Source: Ahaetulla prasina
Taxonomy: Eukaryota > Chordata > Lepidosauria > Squamata > Colubridae
Direction of reading: 5' to 3'
Assembly: GCF_028640845.1 (NCBI RefSeq)
Contig: NC_080540.1
Span: 276,411,524-276,475,523, forward strand
DNA: 64,000 nucleotides
The notes under the pieces are model-generated. The model had not been told where the DNA came from and ran no database searches. It saw only the letters and a list, made by a program, of their open reading frames with translations. The translations under genes were made by a program, and so were the position numbers. Positions 46,002 through 57,342 of the stretch are shown piece after piece. Position 1 is the first letter of the stretch, and every line of letters starts with the position of its first letter.

Positions 46002-49000
46002 CAGGTAGTCTTAGTCTTACAACAGATCATTTAGTGACTGTTCAAAGTTATAACAGCACTGAAAAAAGTGACTTATAACCATTTTTCATAGTTACGACCA
46101 TTGCAGCACCCCCATAATCATGTGATCAAAATTCAGATACTTGGCAATTGGTTCATATTTATTTATTTATTTTATTATTTTATTATTTAAATTTATATAC
46201 CGCCCTATCTCCCAAAGGACTCAGGGCGGTTCACAGGCATATAAAACATCAGTGTACAAAATTAAAATAATCTTTAAAAAACTTATTCCAGTGCCCTATC
46301 ATTAAAAATAGAAATATAAATATTAAAATCAATTTAAAACCCCTATAAAATTTAAAATCTAAGCCAGTCCTGCACAGATGAATAAATGTGTCTTGAGCTC
46401 GCGACGGAAGGTTCGAAGGTCCGGAAGTTGACGGAGTCCTGGGGGGAGCTCGTTCCAGAGGGCGGGAGCCCCCACAGAGAAGGCCCTTCCCCTGGGCGTC
46501 GCCAGACGACACTGCCTAGCTGACGGCACCCTGAGGAGTCCCTCCCTGTGAGAGCGCACGGGTCGGTGAGAGGTATCTGGTCGCAGTAGGCGGTCCCATA
46601 GATAACCCGGCCCTATGCCATGGAGCGCTTTAAAGGTGGTCACCAAAACCTTGAAGCGCACCCGGAAGGCCACAGGTAGCCAGTGCAGCCTCGCAGGATG
46701 GGTGTTATCACGGGAGCCACGAGGGCTCCATCTATCACCCGCGCAGCCGCATTCTGGACTAACTGTAGCCTCCGGATGCCCTTCAAGGGAGCCCCATGTA
46801 GAGAGCGTTGCAGTAATCCAGGCGAGACGTCACGAGGCGTGAGTGACCGTGCATAGGGCCTCCCGGTCCAGAAAGGCGCAACTGGCGCACCAGGCGAACC
46901 TGGTAGAACGCTCTCCTGGAGACGGCCGTCAAATGATCTTCTAGAGACAGCCGTTCATCCAGGAGGACGCTAAGTTGCGCACCCTCTCCATCGGGGCCAG
47001 TGACTCGCCACCGATGGTCAGCCGCTGATTTAGCTGACTGTACCGGGATGCCGCATCCACAGCCACTCTGTCTTGGAGGATTGAGCTTGAGCCTGTTTCT
47101 CCCCATCCAGACCCGTCGGCCTCCAGACACCGGGACAGCACTTGATAACCGTTGGGGTGGTCCGGTGTGAAAAGTACAGCTGGGTGTCATCCGCATACAG
47201 CTGGTACTTCACACGAAACCACTGATGATCTCACCCAGCGGCTTCATGTAGATGTTAAACAGAAGGCGAGAGAATCGACCCCGCGGCACCCCACAAGTGA
47301 GGCGCCTCGGGGCCGACCTCTGCCCCTGTCAACACCGACTGCGACCGGTCGGAGAGATAGGAGGAGAACCACCGATAAACGGTGCCTCCACTCCCAAACC
47401 CCCAACCGGCGCAGCAGGATACCATGGTCGATGGTATCGAAGCCGCTGAGAGGTCTAATAGGACCAGGGCAGAGGAACAACCCCTATCCCTGGCCTCCAG
47501 AGATCATCCACCAACGCGACCAAAGCCGTCTCCGTGCTGTAACCGGGTCGGAAACCGGACTGGAACGGGTCTAGATAGACAGTTTCATCCAGGTGCAAGG
47601 AAACTGATATGCCACCATACTCTCTACAACCTTCGCGCGGCGGGTTGGAGACCGGACGATAATTACCTAAAACAGCTGGGTCCAGGGAAGGCTTCTTGAG
47701 GAGGGGCCTCACCACCGCCTCTTTCAAGGCGGCCGGAAAATCACCCTCCACCAAAGAAGCACTCGTAATCGCCTGGAGCCAGCCTCGTGTCACCTCCTGC
47801 GTGGCCAGCACCAACCAGGAGGGGCACGGGTCCAGTAAACACGTGGTGGCATTCAGCCTCCCCAACAACCTGTCCATGTCCTCGGGAGCGACAGGGTCAA
47901 ACTCATCCCATAAAATGTCACCAAGACCACCTCAGACGCCTCACCAGATCACCGCAATCTTGGTCCAAACCATCCCGAAGCTGAACGATTTTATCGTATA
48001 GATAACCGTTAAACTCCTCAGCACGTCCCTGCAACGGGTCATCCCGCTCCCCCTGGTGTAGGAGGGGGCGGGTCACCCGAAACAGGGCGGCTGGGCGGTT
48101 ATCTGCCGATGCAATGAGGGGGGGGGCGGAGGTACGCCTCGCTTCCCTCATTGCCACTAGGTAAGCCCTAGTATAGGACTTCACTAGTGTCCGATCAGCT
48201 TCTGAACGGCTAGACCTCCAGGAACTCTCTAGGCGTCTTCTCCGGCGCTTCATCCCCCTCAGCTCCTCGGAGAACCAAGGAGCTGGTTGGGACCTGCGCT
48301 GGGTCAGAGGCCGCAAAGGCACGACCCGGTCTAAGGCCCCCGCCGCGGCCCGTTCCCAGGCCGCAACAAGTTCCTCAGCCGAGCCGTGTGCCAGACCCTC
48401 AGGAAATGGCCCAAGCTCCGTCCGGAACCCCTCCGGGTCCATCAGGCGCCTGGGACGGAACCAACGTGTCGGCTCCGTCTCCCTGCGGTGGTGAATGGCG
48501 GTCAGAAAGTCCAGGCGAAGAAGAGAGTGATCTGACCATGACAAAGGTTCAATGACTATTTCCTTTAAGTCCAGATCTCTCAACCACTGACCAGAGGCAA
48601 AATCAGGTCCAGAGTGCCACCCCAACGTGAGTAGGGCCATCAACTACTTGGGTCAGGTCCAAGGCCGTCATGGAAGCCATGAACTCCCGAGCTACCGTCG
48701 ATGACGAGCCGGACGATGGCAAGTTAAAGTCCCCCACGACTAAAAGTCTGGGGGTCTCAACTGCCACCCCAGCAAGCACCTCCAGGAGCTCGGGCAGGGC
48801 AGCTGTCACGTAGCAAGGAGCCAGGTACGCGACCAGCAAGCCCATCTGACATCTATGACCCCATCTCACAAGGAGGGATTCGCACCCGGCAATCTGAGGT
48901 ACAGTGGTCTCCCTCGGCTCTAGACTCTCTCTAATCACAACCGCCACCCCACCACCCCTACCCTGGCCCTCGGCTGATGAAATGCTCGAAACCCGTGGGC

Positions 49001-49779
49001 ACATCTGAACAAGGGCACGCCCCTTCTGGGCCCAACCAGGTCTCCATGCGCCCATAAGGTCCGCGGCACCCCCCTGAATAAGATCGTGAATTAGGGGGGC
49101 CTTATTGGCCACGGACCGTGCATTGCATAGCATCAGCCGAAGGCCAGGGCCCTGAGGATCCTGACCATCCGGGGAACGGGAGAAGTTTGAGGGCTCGGGG
49201 CGCGCGATCGCCTGTAGGCATCGAGCGCGCACCCCCCTAACACGATATGAGCCCCCACTTCCGCCATATCTGCCCCTCCCCCTTACCGTGGAAATAGCAC
49301 CACCCTCGACCAATGGAACACCGACTCCCCCCATGACCCTCGGACCCACCAACCCCCCGCCACGAGCATGTGCAGGAACTGGACTCCCCCCCGACGGGTT
49401 ACCCCAACACCCACCCCTTCCCACCCCCAACCCAAGCCCGTCGGTTTCCTCCCCTTAAAATCCCCTTTAAAATTCCCCTTAAAAAATCTATTAAAACAGC
49501 CAATTAAAAAACCCCTAAGCCTCCTATTTTTCGCATGCCAAATGACCTTTGCTGCGTCCCAAGATTCAGTGATCACCTTTTATGACCTTCTGACAAGCAA
49601 GGTCAAAGGGGAAACCAGATTCACTTAACAACTGAGTTACTAACTTGTCAACTGCAGTGGTTCACTTAACGATTGTGGCAAGAAAGGTTGTAAAATGGGG
49701 CAAAACTCACTTAACAAATGTCTCACTTAACAACAGAAATTTGGTGGCTACATTGTAGTCGTAATTCGAGGACTACCTA
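46002..49779. mobile_element. TA-type MITE split by LINE copy B
   Basis: The left part 46002-46155 starts CAGGTAGTCTTAGTC; the right part 49539-49779 ends GTAATTCGAGGACTACCT. Both outer borders carry TA. Internal blocks GATCATGTGAT-like, TGACCTTCTGACAAGC and GTAAAATGGGGCAAAACTC are shared with 33528-34016. Confidence 0.8.
46156..49538 (-). mobile_element. L2-like LINE copy B, near full length, inserted in a MITE
   Basis: About 3.4 kb, 5' end GCATGCGAAAAATAGG shared with copy A, 3' end with hairpin and (AAAT)n. Endonuclease (RLMLCNARSVANKAP, VVGDFNLPSS) and reverse transcriptase ([15 protein letters not shown]) segments are recognisable but scattered over several frames. It has many one-base deletions relative to copies A and C. 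It retains the linker (MDPEGFRTELGPFPEGL) that copy A has lost. Confidence 0.88.
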
Positions 49780-49781
49780 TA

Positions 49782-51294
49782 GACTGATATGCCGCTCTTC
49801 AAAATTAAGGCAATAGAAAACATCCTCAGAAATTGGCTGTTACAAGGACAGAAATGGTGCTTTTAATTTATTTTGACCACGGATATTTGCTACACTCTGA
49901 ATTCTGGACAAGCAGAGCTTCCTGCTATAACCTGTCTGTCTTTGGTGGCCCTGAACGGCATAGCTCATAGATTCATTGTGCTACGCAAGCCCCTTCGCCC
50001 CGACAAGGCAGTGATCCATGAAAGGGAATGCCAAGTTAGTAGCACTGAAACACTGCACAATTTGTAGGCATAATTCAGAAACCAAACATGCTATTTTTCC
50101 CCTTGAGGTTATCTTAGGATCATCACAATGTTTTTTCCCACTCTCTTGCAGTTAGGGCCCAACAGACTAATCATATAAAATCATGACACTGAAGCCAATA
50201 TATAAATCAAGTCTTCACAGGAAATGTAACTCCCCCAGTTTTTATGTAGTTTAGGATTTACAGACCACAATATCTGATGATATAGCTAGTAAGTGTTGGT
50301 TAAAGAGGGTCATAGATTCCATGTACTACAAATGGAATTTTAAATCCCTCTATGAGGGAGGTAAGCAGTTTAAAAAACATGAAATAAATAATAAATAAAA
50401 ATGCAATAACATTTCTGAAGGAGAGGAATAAGCAACATAAACTCCCCTTACAAATGTGGTGATTGAAAAGGAAATCCCAAAATGCAGTAAATAGTAAGTC
50501 ATGTTGAAAGTCAAGGATTTTGAGAATATTTAAACATATCCTTCATGACAAAATGCATGAGTTTGCCAATGATTTTTGATAAGTTAGATTTGGCAGACCA
50601 ATTGATTATATGAATGTAACATTATCATCCAATGAGAAAAATGCATCTTATAAGAACATAAAATGCAGGAACAACCCATTTTAGCCTAGAATTGTTTCTT
50701 GGATCAGCAATATATTAGCAAACTACAAAACATTCCAGCTCAATATTCATTCATACCTACAAACTGAATTGTACATTTATCAGTGAATAATGCAATGCTG
50801 TCATTTTGTGAACTTTTGACTTTTTTGAGTTTGCATAAATAGAAAGAAATTTATCTTCCTGATGATAATTTATTTTTACCGGATTATTTCTTTTTTAAAT
50901 TCCAAAAGTGAGTTGGAATAATGTATTTCCATGTGATCTACATGTAATGATAACTGTAAATTTGAATTAATCTATTATTAATTATTATTGATATAAAATT
51001 ATTACCTTATGGAGCTCTTCTTTTTATATTAGTTTTTAATGTTGATTTTAATCACTGTAGTGAATATTAATTGCTAATGTATTTTGTTACAGCAATACTT
51101 TGTCCCACATCAGTAGAAAATGATGTGATTAATATTAAAATGAGAGAGATTAAAATGAAATTAAAATGAGATAGATATTAAAATGAGATGCTTTATCTGT
51201 CTGGCTTAAATGTAATTCATTAGTAACCCAATATGAAAACAACTGCATTGCTTTACAGTCAATAGCAAATGATAACCTGCACATCACGTTTCTA
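49782..51294. other. Intron stretch, no exon recognised
   Basis: AT-rich. A weak L2-like tail may end near 50400 (GTAAGCAGTTTAAAAAACAT then AATAAATAAT). Otherwise nothing was recognised. Confidence 0.45.
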
Positions 51295-51632
51295 TACTGA
51301 CTGTTTCCTAATATGATTTGATTGCTTATTTGTTCCCTATGACTATCATTAAGTGTTGTACCTTATGATTCTTGACTAATGTATCTTGTCTTTTATGTAC
51401 ACTGAGACTATATGCACAAAGACAAATTCCTTGTGTGTCCAATCACATTTGGCCAATAAAGAATTCTATTCTATTCTATTCTATTCTCATTCTCATTCCC
51501 ATATTCTGTTCTGTTCTGTTCTGTTCTATTCTATTCTATTCTAATTCTCATTCTCATTCTCATTCCCATATTCTGTTCTGTTCTGTTCTGTTCTGTTCTG
51601 TTCTATTCTGTTCTATTCTATTCTATTCTACC
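51295..51632 (+). mobile_element. LINE 3' UTR running into (ATTCT)n / (GTTCT)n
   Basis: GACTATCATTAAGTGTTG, CCTTATGATTCTTGAC, CAAAGACAAATTCCTTG and TGGCCAATAAAGAATTC form a snake CR1-type 3' end. It passes directly into about 165 bases of ATTCT, CATTCT and GTTCT repeats. Confidence 0.75.
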
Positions 51633-53043
51633 TGAGCTACTTTTTAAAATGTGAGAGCAACAAGTCTTATAGAGAAAGGTAGTGACAAGTATGAAAGAGA
51701 AAACATGTGGCAATATTTGGCAACTTGGTGTCAAGGGCAATTTATGTTGTGGTGTCAGCTGTAGAAATGATACAACCAGGAGGTGGCACTACACAAGTAC
51801 AATATAGATATGACAAAGGGACAATCAACTTACTTTCATCTTTGATTTTAGCATGGTGTCTAGATAGTCTCTCACACACAGCACGTTATACACAATTGTA
51901 CAGCTTTCCATAACTATAGTTTTTATGGGTACGTGGGCTAGAGATTATGAGAACTGTACTTTAAATACACCCAGAAATTACAAACAAAAGCTTTAAAAAA
52001 CAGTAATTAGCAGGAAAAAAATTAAACCTGCATTGATAGTTAAGGACATCTTCCTTTATTTTACATCATGTTTTATTTTATTTTCTTATTGTGAGTTTGC
52101 TCTGGAAGAGAAAGGGTTGTAAATAAATACATTGCTGGGGGAATTCAATGATGATGCCCCAGTACACTATATAGTACAGTCACTGAGTGACCTAGAGTAA
52201 AATAATCATAAAGGCTACAAGATGCACTTCCTTGACCAAACAGCTCCACTGTATCATGATTGTCCATTAGCAGATGGATGGATGCATGCATAGAAAGATT
52301 CATATCCTCCCTTTCTTTAAATTTATATGACTTTAAATTTGAATCAATTCTGCCAGGAAACATGAATCTAGATCCTATGAAAAGGGACCAGAATCTCAAA
52401 AATATTGAGGGAGTGCAGTAATGAATTCTATTAGAAGTATAAATTGTCCATAAATATGGAGGATTCATATAAACAACATATGGAGCATTCATTGTTACTT
52501 ACATAAATAGCAGGCCTGGGCATGCTTTTTATTCCATGACACAATAAAAGCAAGATTGAAATATAACTATTCTTTAATTGGTTGTTCACATAGTTCTTCC
52601 ACTGAAACATTTTCTTCTAAAATAAAGTATCTATTCTAGCGGTACATTTATTTATAGCTAAAAATTAGAAGTAGTGGCACTGGAACAGACAAACATTTTC
52701 TTCTGAATAAAACTACAAAGGCACATTAGGAATTAAAACGTTGTGACAAATGAATGCTATTAAGACAGAATAGTCAATCTTTATTGAAACAAGGTCATGC
52801 TTGGCTTTTAATTTTTCCAGTGGAAGCTTCTTCTAAAAAATAGTTAGGGTCATAATAATGAAGTGTATAGAGCAAAACTTGAATTTGACATGATTTAATT
52901 ACAATTTAATGAAATTCCCCTATTACCATACCTCATGTCTTTAACAATTCTCCTCTGCTGTATTAAATATGATTTTGCAGCAGCATTGAGTTTTTCTTTA
53001 ACAAACAGCATCCCTGAATCAAACTTATAATACTCTAACCCTA
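51633..53043. other. Intron stretch, nothing recognised
   Basis: No exon, RNA or repeat family identified. Short frames appear random. Confidence 0.45.
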
Positions 53044-53870
53044 TCTGGTTGTTTGTTTGTTTGTTTATTTGTTTATTTGTTTATTTATTTATCAAGTATG
53101 TATTAGATAATATATCTAAGTATAAGCATGAATTGAATACATAAAATGAATATAATTAAAGGGAACATTAGAACAGGGATGGTAGGCACGCTGGTGCTCT
53201 TATACACTCACCTTACAGACCTCTTAGTAATGGGGTGAGGTCAACAGTAGCCAGTCTAAGGTTAAAATTTTGGGGATTTTGGGATGAAACCACAGAGTCA
53301 GGTAGTGCATTCCAGGCACTGATCACTCTTTTGCTAAAGTCATATTTCTGCAATCGAGTTTAGTGCAGTTTACCTTAAGTTTGTATCTATTGTGTCCTCG
53401 TGTATTGTTGTGGTTGAAACTGAAGTAGTCATTGACAGGTAGGACATTGTAGCAAATGATTTTATGAGCTATGCTTAGGTCATACTGAAGGTGGCGTAGT
53501 TCTAAATTTTCTAAGCCCAAAATTTCAAGTCTGGTGGCATAAGGTATTTTATTGCAAGCGAAGGAGTGGAGAACTCTTCTTGTGAAATATTTCTGGACAT
53601 GTACATTGTATTAATGTCCGATATGTAGTGTGGGTTCCAGACTGTTGAGCTGTATTCGAGAATTGGTCTAGCAAATGTTTTGTATGTTCTGGTTAGTAGT
53701 GTAATATTACTGGAGAAGAAGCTACGCAAGATTAGGTTTACAACTCTTAGTGCCTTTTTGATGATGTTGTTACAGTGGGCTTTGGCACTTAGATCATTTG
53801 ATTTGAGTACTCCAAGGTCCTTGACAGAATTAAGTATTTGAGATGAAAATTCCCCAGGCTATAGTCTGGG
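53044..53870 (-). mobile_element. CR1/L3-like LINE 3' fragment (same family as 42990-44885)
   Basis: The minus strand reads SFFSSNITLLTRTYKTFARP, PILEYSSTVWNPHYISDINT, then in another frame LENLELRHLQYDLSIAHKI and DYFSFNHNNTRGHNRYKL. The 3' UTR contains CGTGCCTACC and ends in TTTA/TTTG repeats read as AAAT/AAAC. Frameshifted and 5'-truncated. Confidence 0.85.
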
Positions 53871-53994
53871 AGGCTGAAAAGTATTCTGGCAGAAGGCAAT
53901 GGAAACTAATTCTCTATTCTTTCAAAACCAGATGTATTCATGTAGACCAATGATTGAGATCTAAGAGAGTTTTTCTCTTTTGCAACTGAGCTGG

Positions 53995-55412
53995 CAGAAG
54001 TGATGGTTCAGAACCACTGAACCATATATCCTACAGCACCCTGGATCTACCAGAGGACTGAAAAACATCTGATTTGGTTCTCATCTTGAAAAGGGGAAAA
54101 TCAGATCTAAGAATCTACAGACCAATCAGTTTGACATCAATACCTGGGATGAACTTTGAAAAGATAATCCAACAATGGAATTGTGAACACCTAGAAACAA
54201 GCAAAGCCATTACTAGAAGCCAGCATGGGTTTGTCAAAAACAAATCATGCCAGACAAACATTACAGAATTCTTTGACGAAGTAACTAAATTAAATGGATT
54301 ACTGAAATGATTCACTATGGGCATGGCTGACTTAGACTTCAATAAGACATTTGACAAAATAGACCACTGACTGCTTCTTGGTAAAATAGTAAAATGTGGG
54401 ATAGACAGCATCGCCACCAGAAGGATTTGTAACTGGCTGACCAACCACATTCAACATATAGTCCTTACTGCAGCTATATCAACATGAATGAAAGCATGCA
54501 TTGGGGTGCACCAAGGCTCTTTGGCCAATTTCTCTTCAACATCTTCACAAATGTTTTTAATGAGCAGATAGAAAGGGAACTCATCAAATTTGCAGACACC
54601 AAGTTGAGGGGACTAGCCAATCTTCCCTTAGATGATAGGCACAAAATCCATAAGGACATTGACAGACTTGTTCCTATCCAACAAAATGCAATTCAGTGGT
54701 GACAAAGATAAGTCTTACACTTAGGCAAGAAAAAACAAATGTACAGGTATAAAATAGGTGGTATCTGACTCAACAGATGGATCTAGGGGTCCTAGAGAAC
54801 AACTAAAATATGAACCAGCAGTGTGTGGCAGTGCCACAAAAGCCAATGCACATCTAGGGTCAACAAGCCAATGCACATCTAGAGTCAACAAGATCAACAA
54901 GATCACACGAAGGAATAGTACCGCTTTATACTGTACTTGGAATACTGAATCCAGTTTTGATCACTACAATACAAAAAAAAAAGTTGATACTATAGAAAGA
55001 GAAGAACGACAAAGAAGAGAAGAGCAGAGAAGAGCAACAAAGGGTGATAAGTAGTCTGGGGGGAACTGGATTAACAAGGGCAAGGGGTGATATGTTAGTG
55101 GTCTTCCAACTTTGAGGGGCCGTCACAGAGAAGAGGGGATGCTATTCTCCAAAGCACCCTGAGGACAGGACAAGTAACTTTTGGAAACTTATCAAAGAAA
55201 AATGCAATCTAGAATTAGGAAGAAATTTCCTGTCAGTGAGAACAATTAATCAGTGCAATGGCTTGCCTCAAGAAGTCATGGGTACTTACCATTGGAGGTT
55301 TTAAGAAGAGTTTGGCCAGCATTTTGTCCAGAATAGTATAGGGTCTCTTGTTTGAGCAGGGTTGGACTAGAAGACTTCCAAAGTCCCTTCCAACTCTGTT
55401 AATTCTGCATTT
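53995..55412 (+). mobile_element. Degraded CR1 LINE
   Basis: ORF2 pieces in several frames: YRPISLTSIPGMNFEKIIQQ, SQHGFVKNKSCQTNITEFFD, DLDFNKTFDKIDH-like residues, IKFADTKL (the FADD box lacks one D), then the 3' end GGTTGGACTAGAAGACTTCC, TCCCTTCCAACTCTG. Stops and frameshifts throughout. Confidence 0.85.
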
Positions 55413-57081
55413 TGTAGCTCAAACTGAGCACCCTCATAATATAGGACCTGATTAGGACCTTCTCTAATGTCTAACTAAGACTCACTCTGAAATTCTGCCT
55501 CTACCCTGCACCTCCATTAAGAAAGTAGCAGCCTTATAATACATTCATATGTACTCCTAGGTTCCAAAACCAGAATGAGAAACATCAACGAGTGAACCCA
55601 GAACAGTAAGACACAACAACAATCCTAACTACTCTTAGTTAAATATTCATTACACCTTCTTCATTCTCTCTGAAGAATAACTTACTATATTACTGCTGTA
55701 AATCTCATATCTCATTTTCTCTGACAAAATGGGACAATGAAATATTCACTCTTAAATTACCTTAGGGATGAATACGTATGCAGTTGTGCCACGCGGGAAG
55801 CAATTTCCTGGAATTAGCAGCTTGGCTCAGACCAGGATTTGGGACTGAAGATTAACTGTCCTGCATGCTAATGACGTTAAGCTGTCTATTAAGATTCTGT
55901 GTTATTATCTGATGTCCTACCCCATTGGAGACAGCCAATTACAGGACTTGTGTTATGATTCATTAGGTGAAATACATGTAATAATATCTAATATTTAGCA
56001 ACACAGTTCCAATTACAATGTTGGAAAACCTTCCTTGGAGTCAGATGGCTGCACTGGTCATGAGTAAGATTTCATGGGTATTGATTTATTAAATGCCTGA
56101 AAATGTTACATTTTGGAAAGAAGTCAAGATATGTTTTGCCTACTTACAACTTTAAAATATAATCTAGAATATTATATTCCTACTACATCCATGAAGCTAC
56201 ACTATGTGCACAAACATGAGGTTTGTGAAACTGTACCTAACGTATCTTGAGAGAGTGCTGTGTCTAAAAGGCAACATGCAAATATTTTTTAAAAAATCAA
56301 TAAATGCATAAATCATAACGTATCAGATGCCAGACCAGCACAATTTGTTTTAAGATTTTCTACTGGGATCACAGCTAGGTAGAGAAGTATAAATATTAGG
56401 TCTCTTCACTGCATCTTAACATTTTTAAAAAAAATCTAGACTATATATCAAAATACCAATTAAGAATTTTATAGTATCAACTTTTGTGGATGACAGAGGT
56501 TTGGATAAGGATGTGAATTTTTTTTTTACTATTTACTATTAATCTCTTCTTTGGGCTTAGCATGCAGTGGCAATATACTTAACTGCATAGCCAACTACAT
56601 GTTAGGCTAGTGAATAACATTTCCAACGTATGATTGTGTTGCATATAACCTGAGAACTGGACTAAATGATTCATGATTACATGACCATGGTTTGCCATGA
56701 GTAAATGTGTGCTATGAAGCATAGTTTATATAAATTCACCTATGGAACTCAGCCAACAAAACAGAGTGGAGCTAGCCTTGCTAGAAGATATAATCTAGGA
56801 TGAAAAGAACATAAATAACTAAGCAAACAATATAGAATGGGCATACATACAGAGAGTCAGTACTAAATATTTGTAGAAATTGCCATGGCTGGGACAGTAT
56901 GCCTTCTTTTGAAGAATATGACAAATCGAAGAAAGGGACAAAACAAGAATCTTCTTATTGTATACAGATATTGCACATTTATCAACAATTGGCCTATCTT
57001 TGATGAAACTGAAGCCATGTTAAAAAATAACTTCAAGCTATTGGATTATCTTTCTGGCTGAGAATTCCAGACGCTGCAGGT
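55413..57081. other. Intron stretch, nothing recognised
   Basis: AT-rich, no exon or repeat family identified. Confidence 0.45.
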
Positions 57082-57342
57082 TATTATTTATTTTATTTTA
57101 TTTTATTTTTTTTATTTTATTTTATTTTATTTTATTTTATTTTATTTTATTTTATTTATATTTTATTTTATTTTATTTTATTTTATTTTATTTTATTTTA
57201 TTTATTTTATTTTATTTTATTTTATTTTATTTTATTTTATTTTATTTTATTTTATTTTATTTTATTTTATTTTATTTTATTTTATTTTATTTTATTTTAT
57301 TTTATTTTATTTTATTTTATTTTATTTTATTTTATTTATATT
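57082..57342. repeat. (TTTTA)n microsatellite at a LINE tail
   Basis: About 260 bases of TTTTA pentamers with a few TTTA variants, directly at the 3' end of LINE copy C. Confidence 0.95.
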
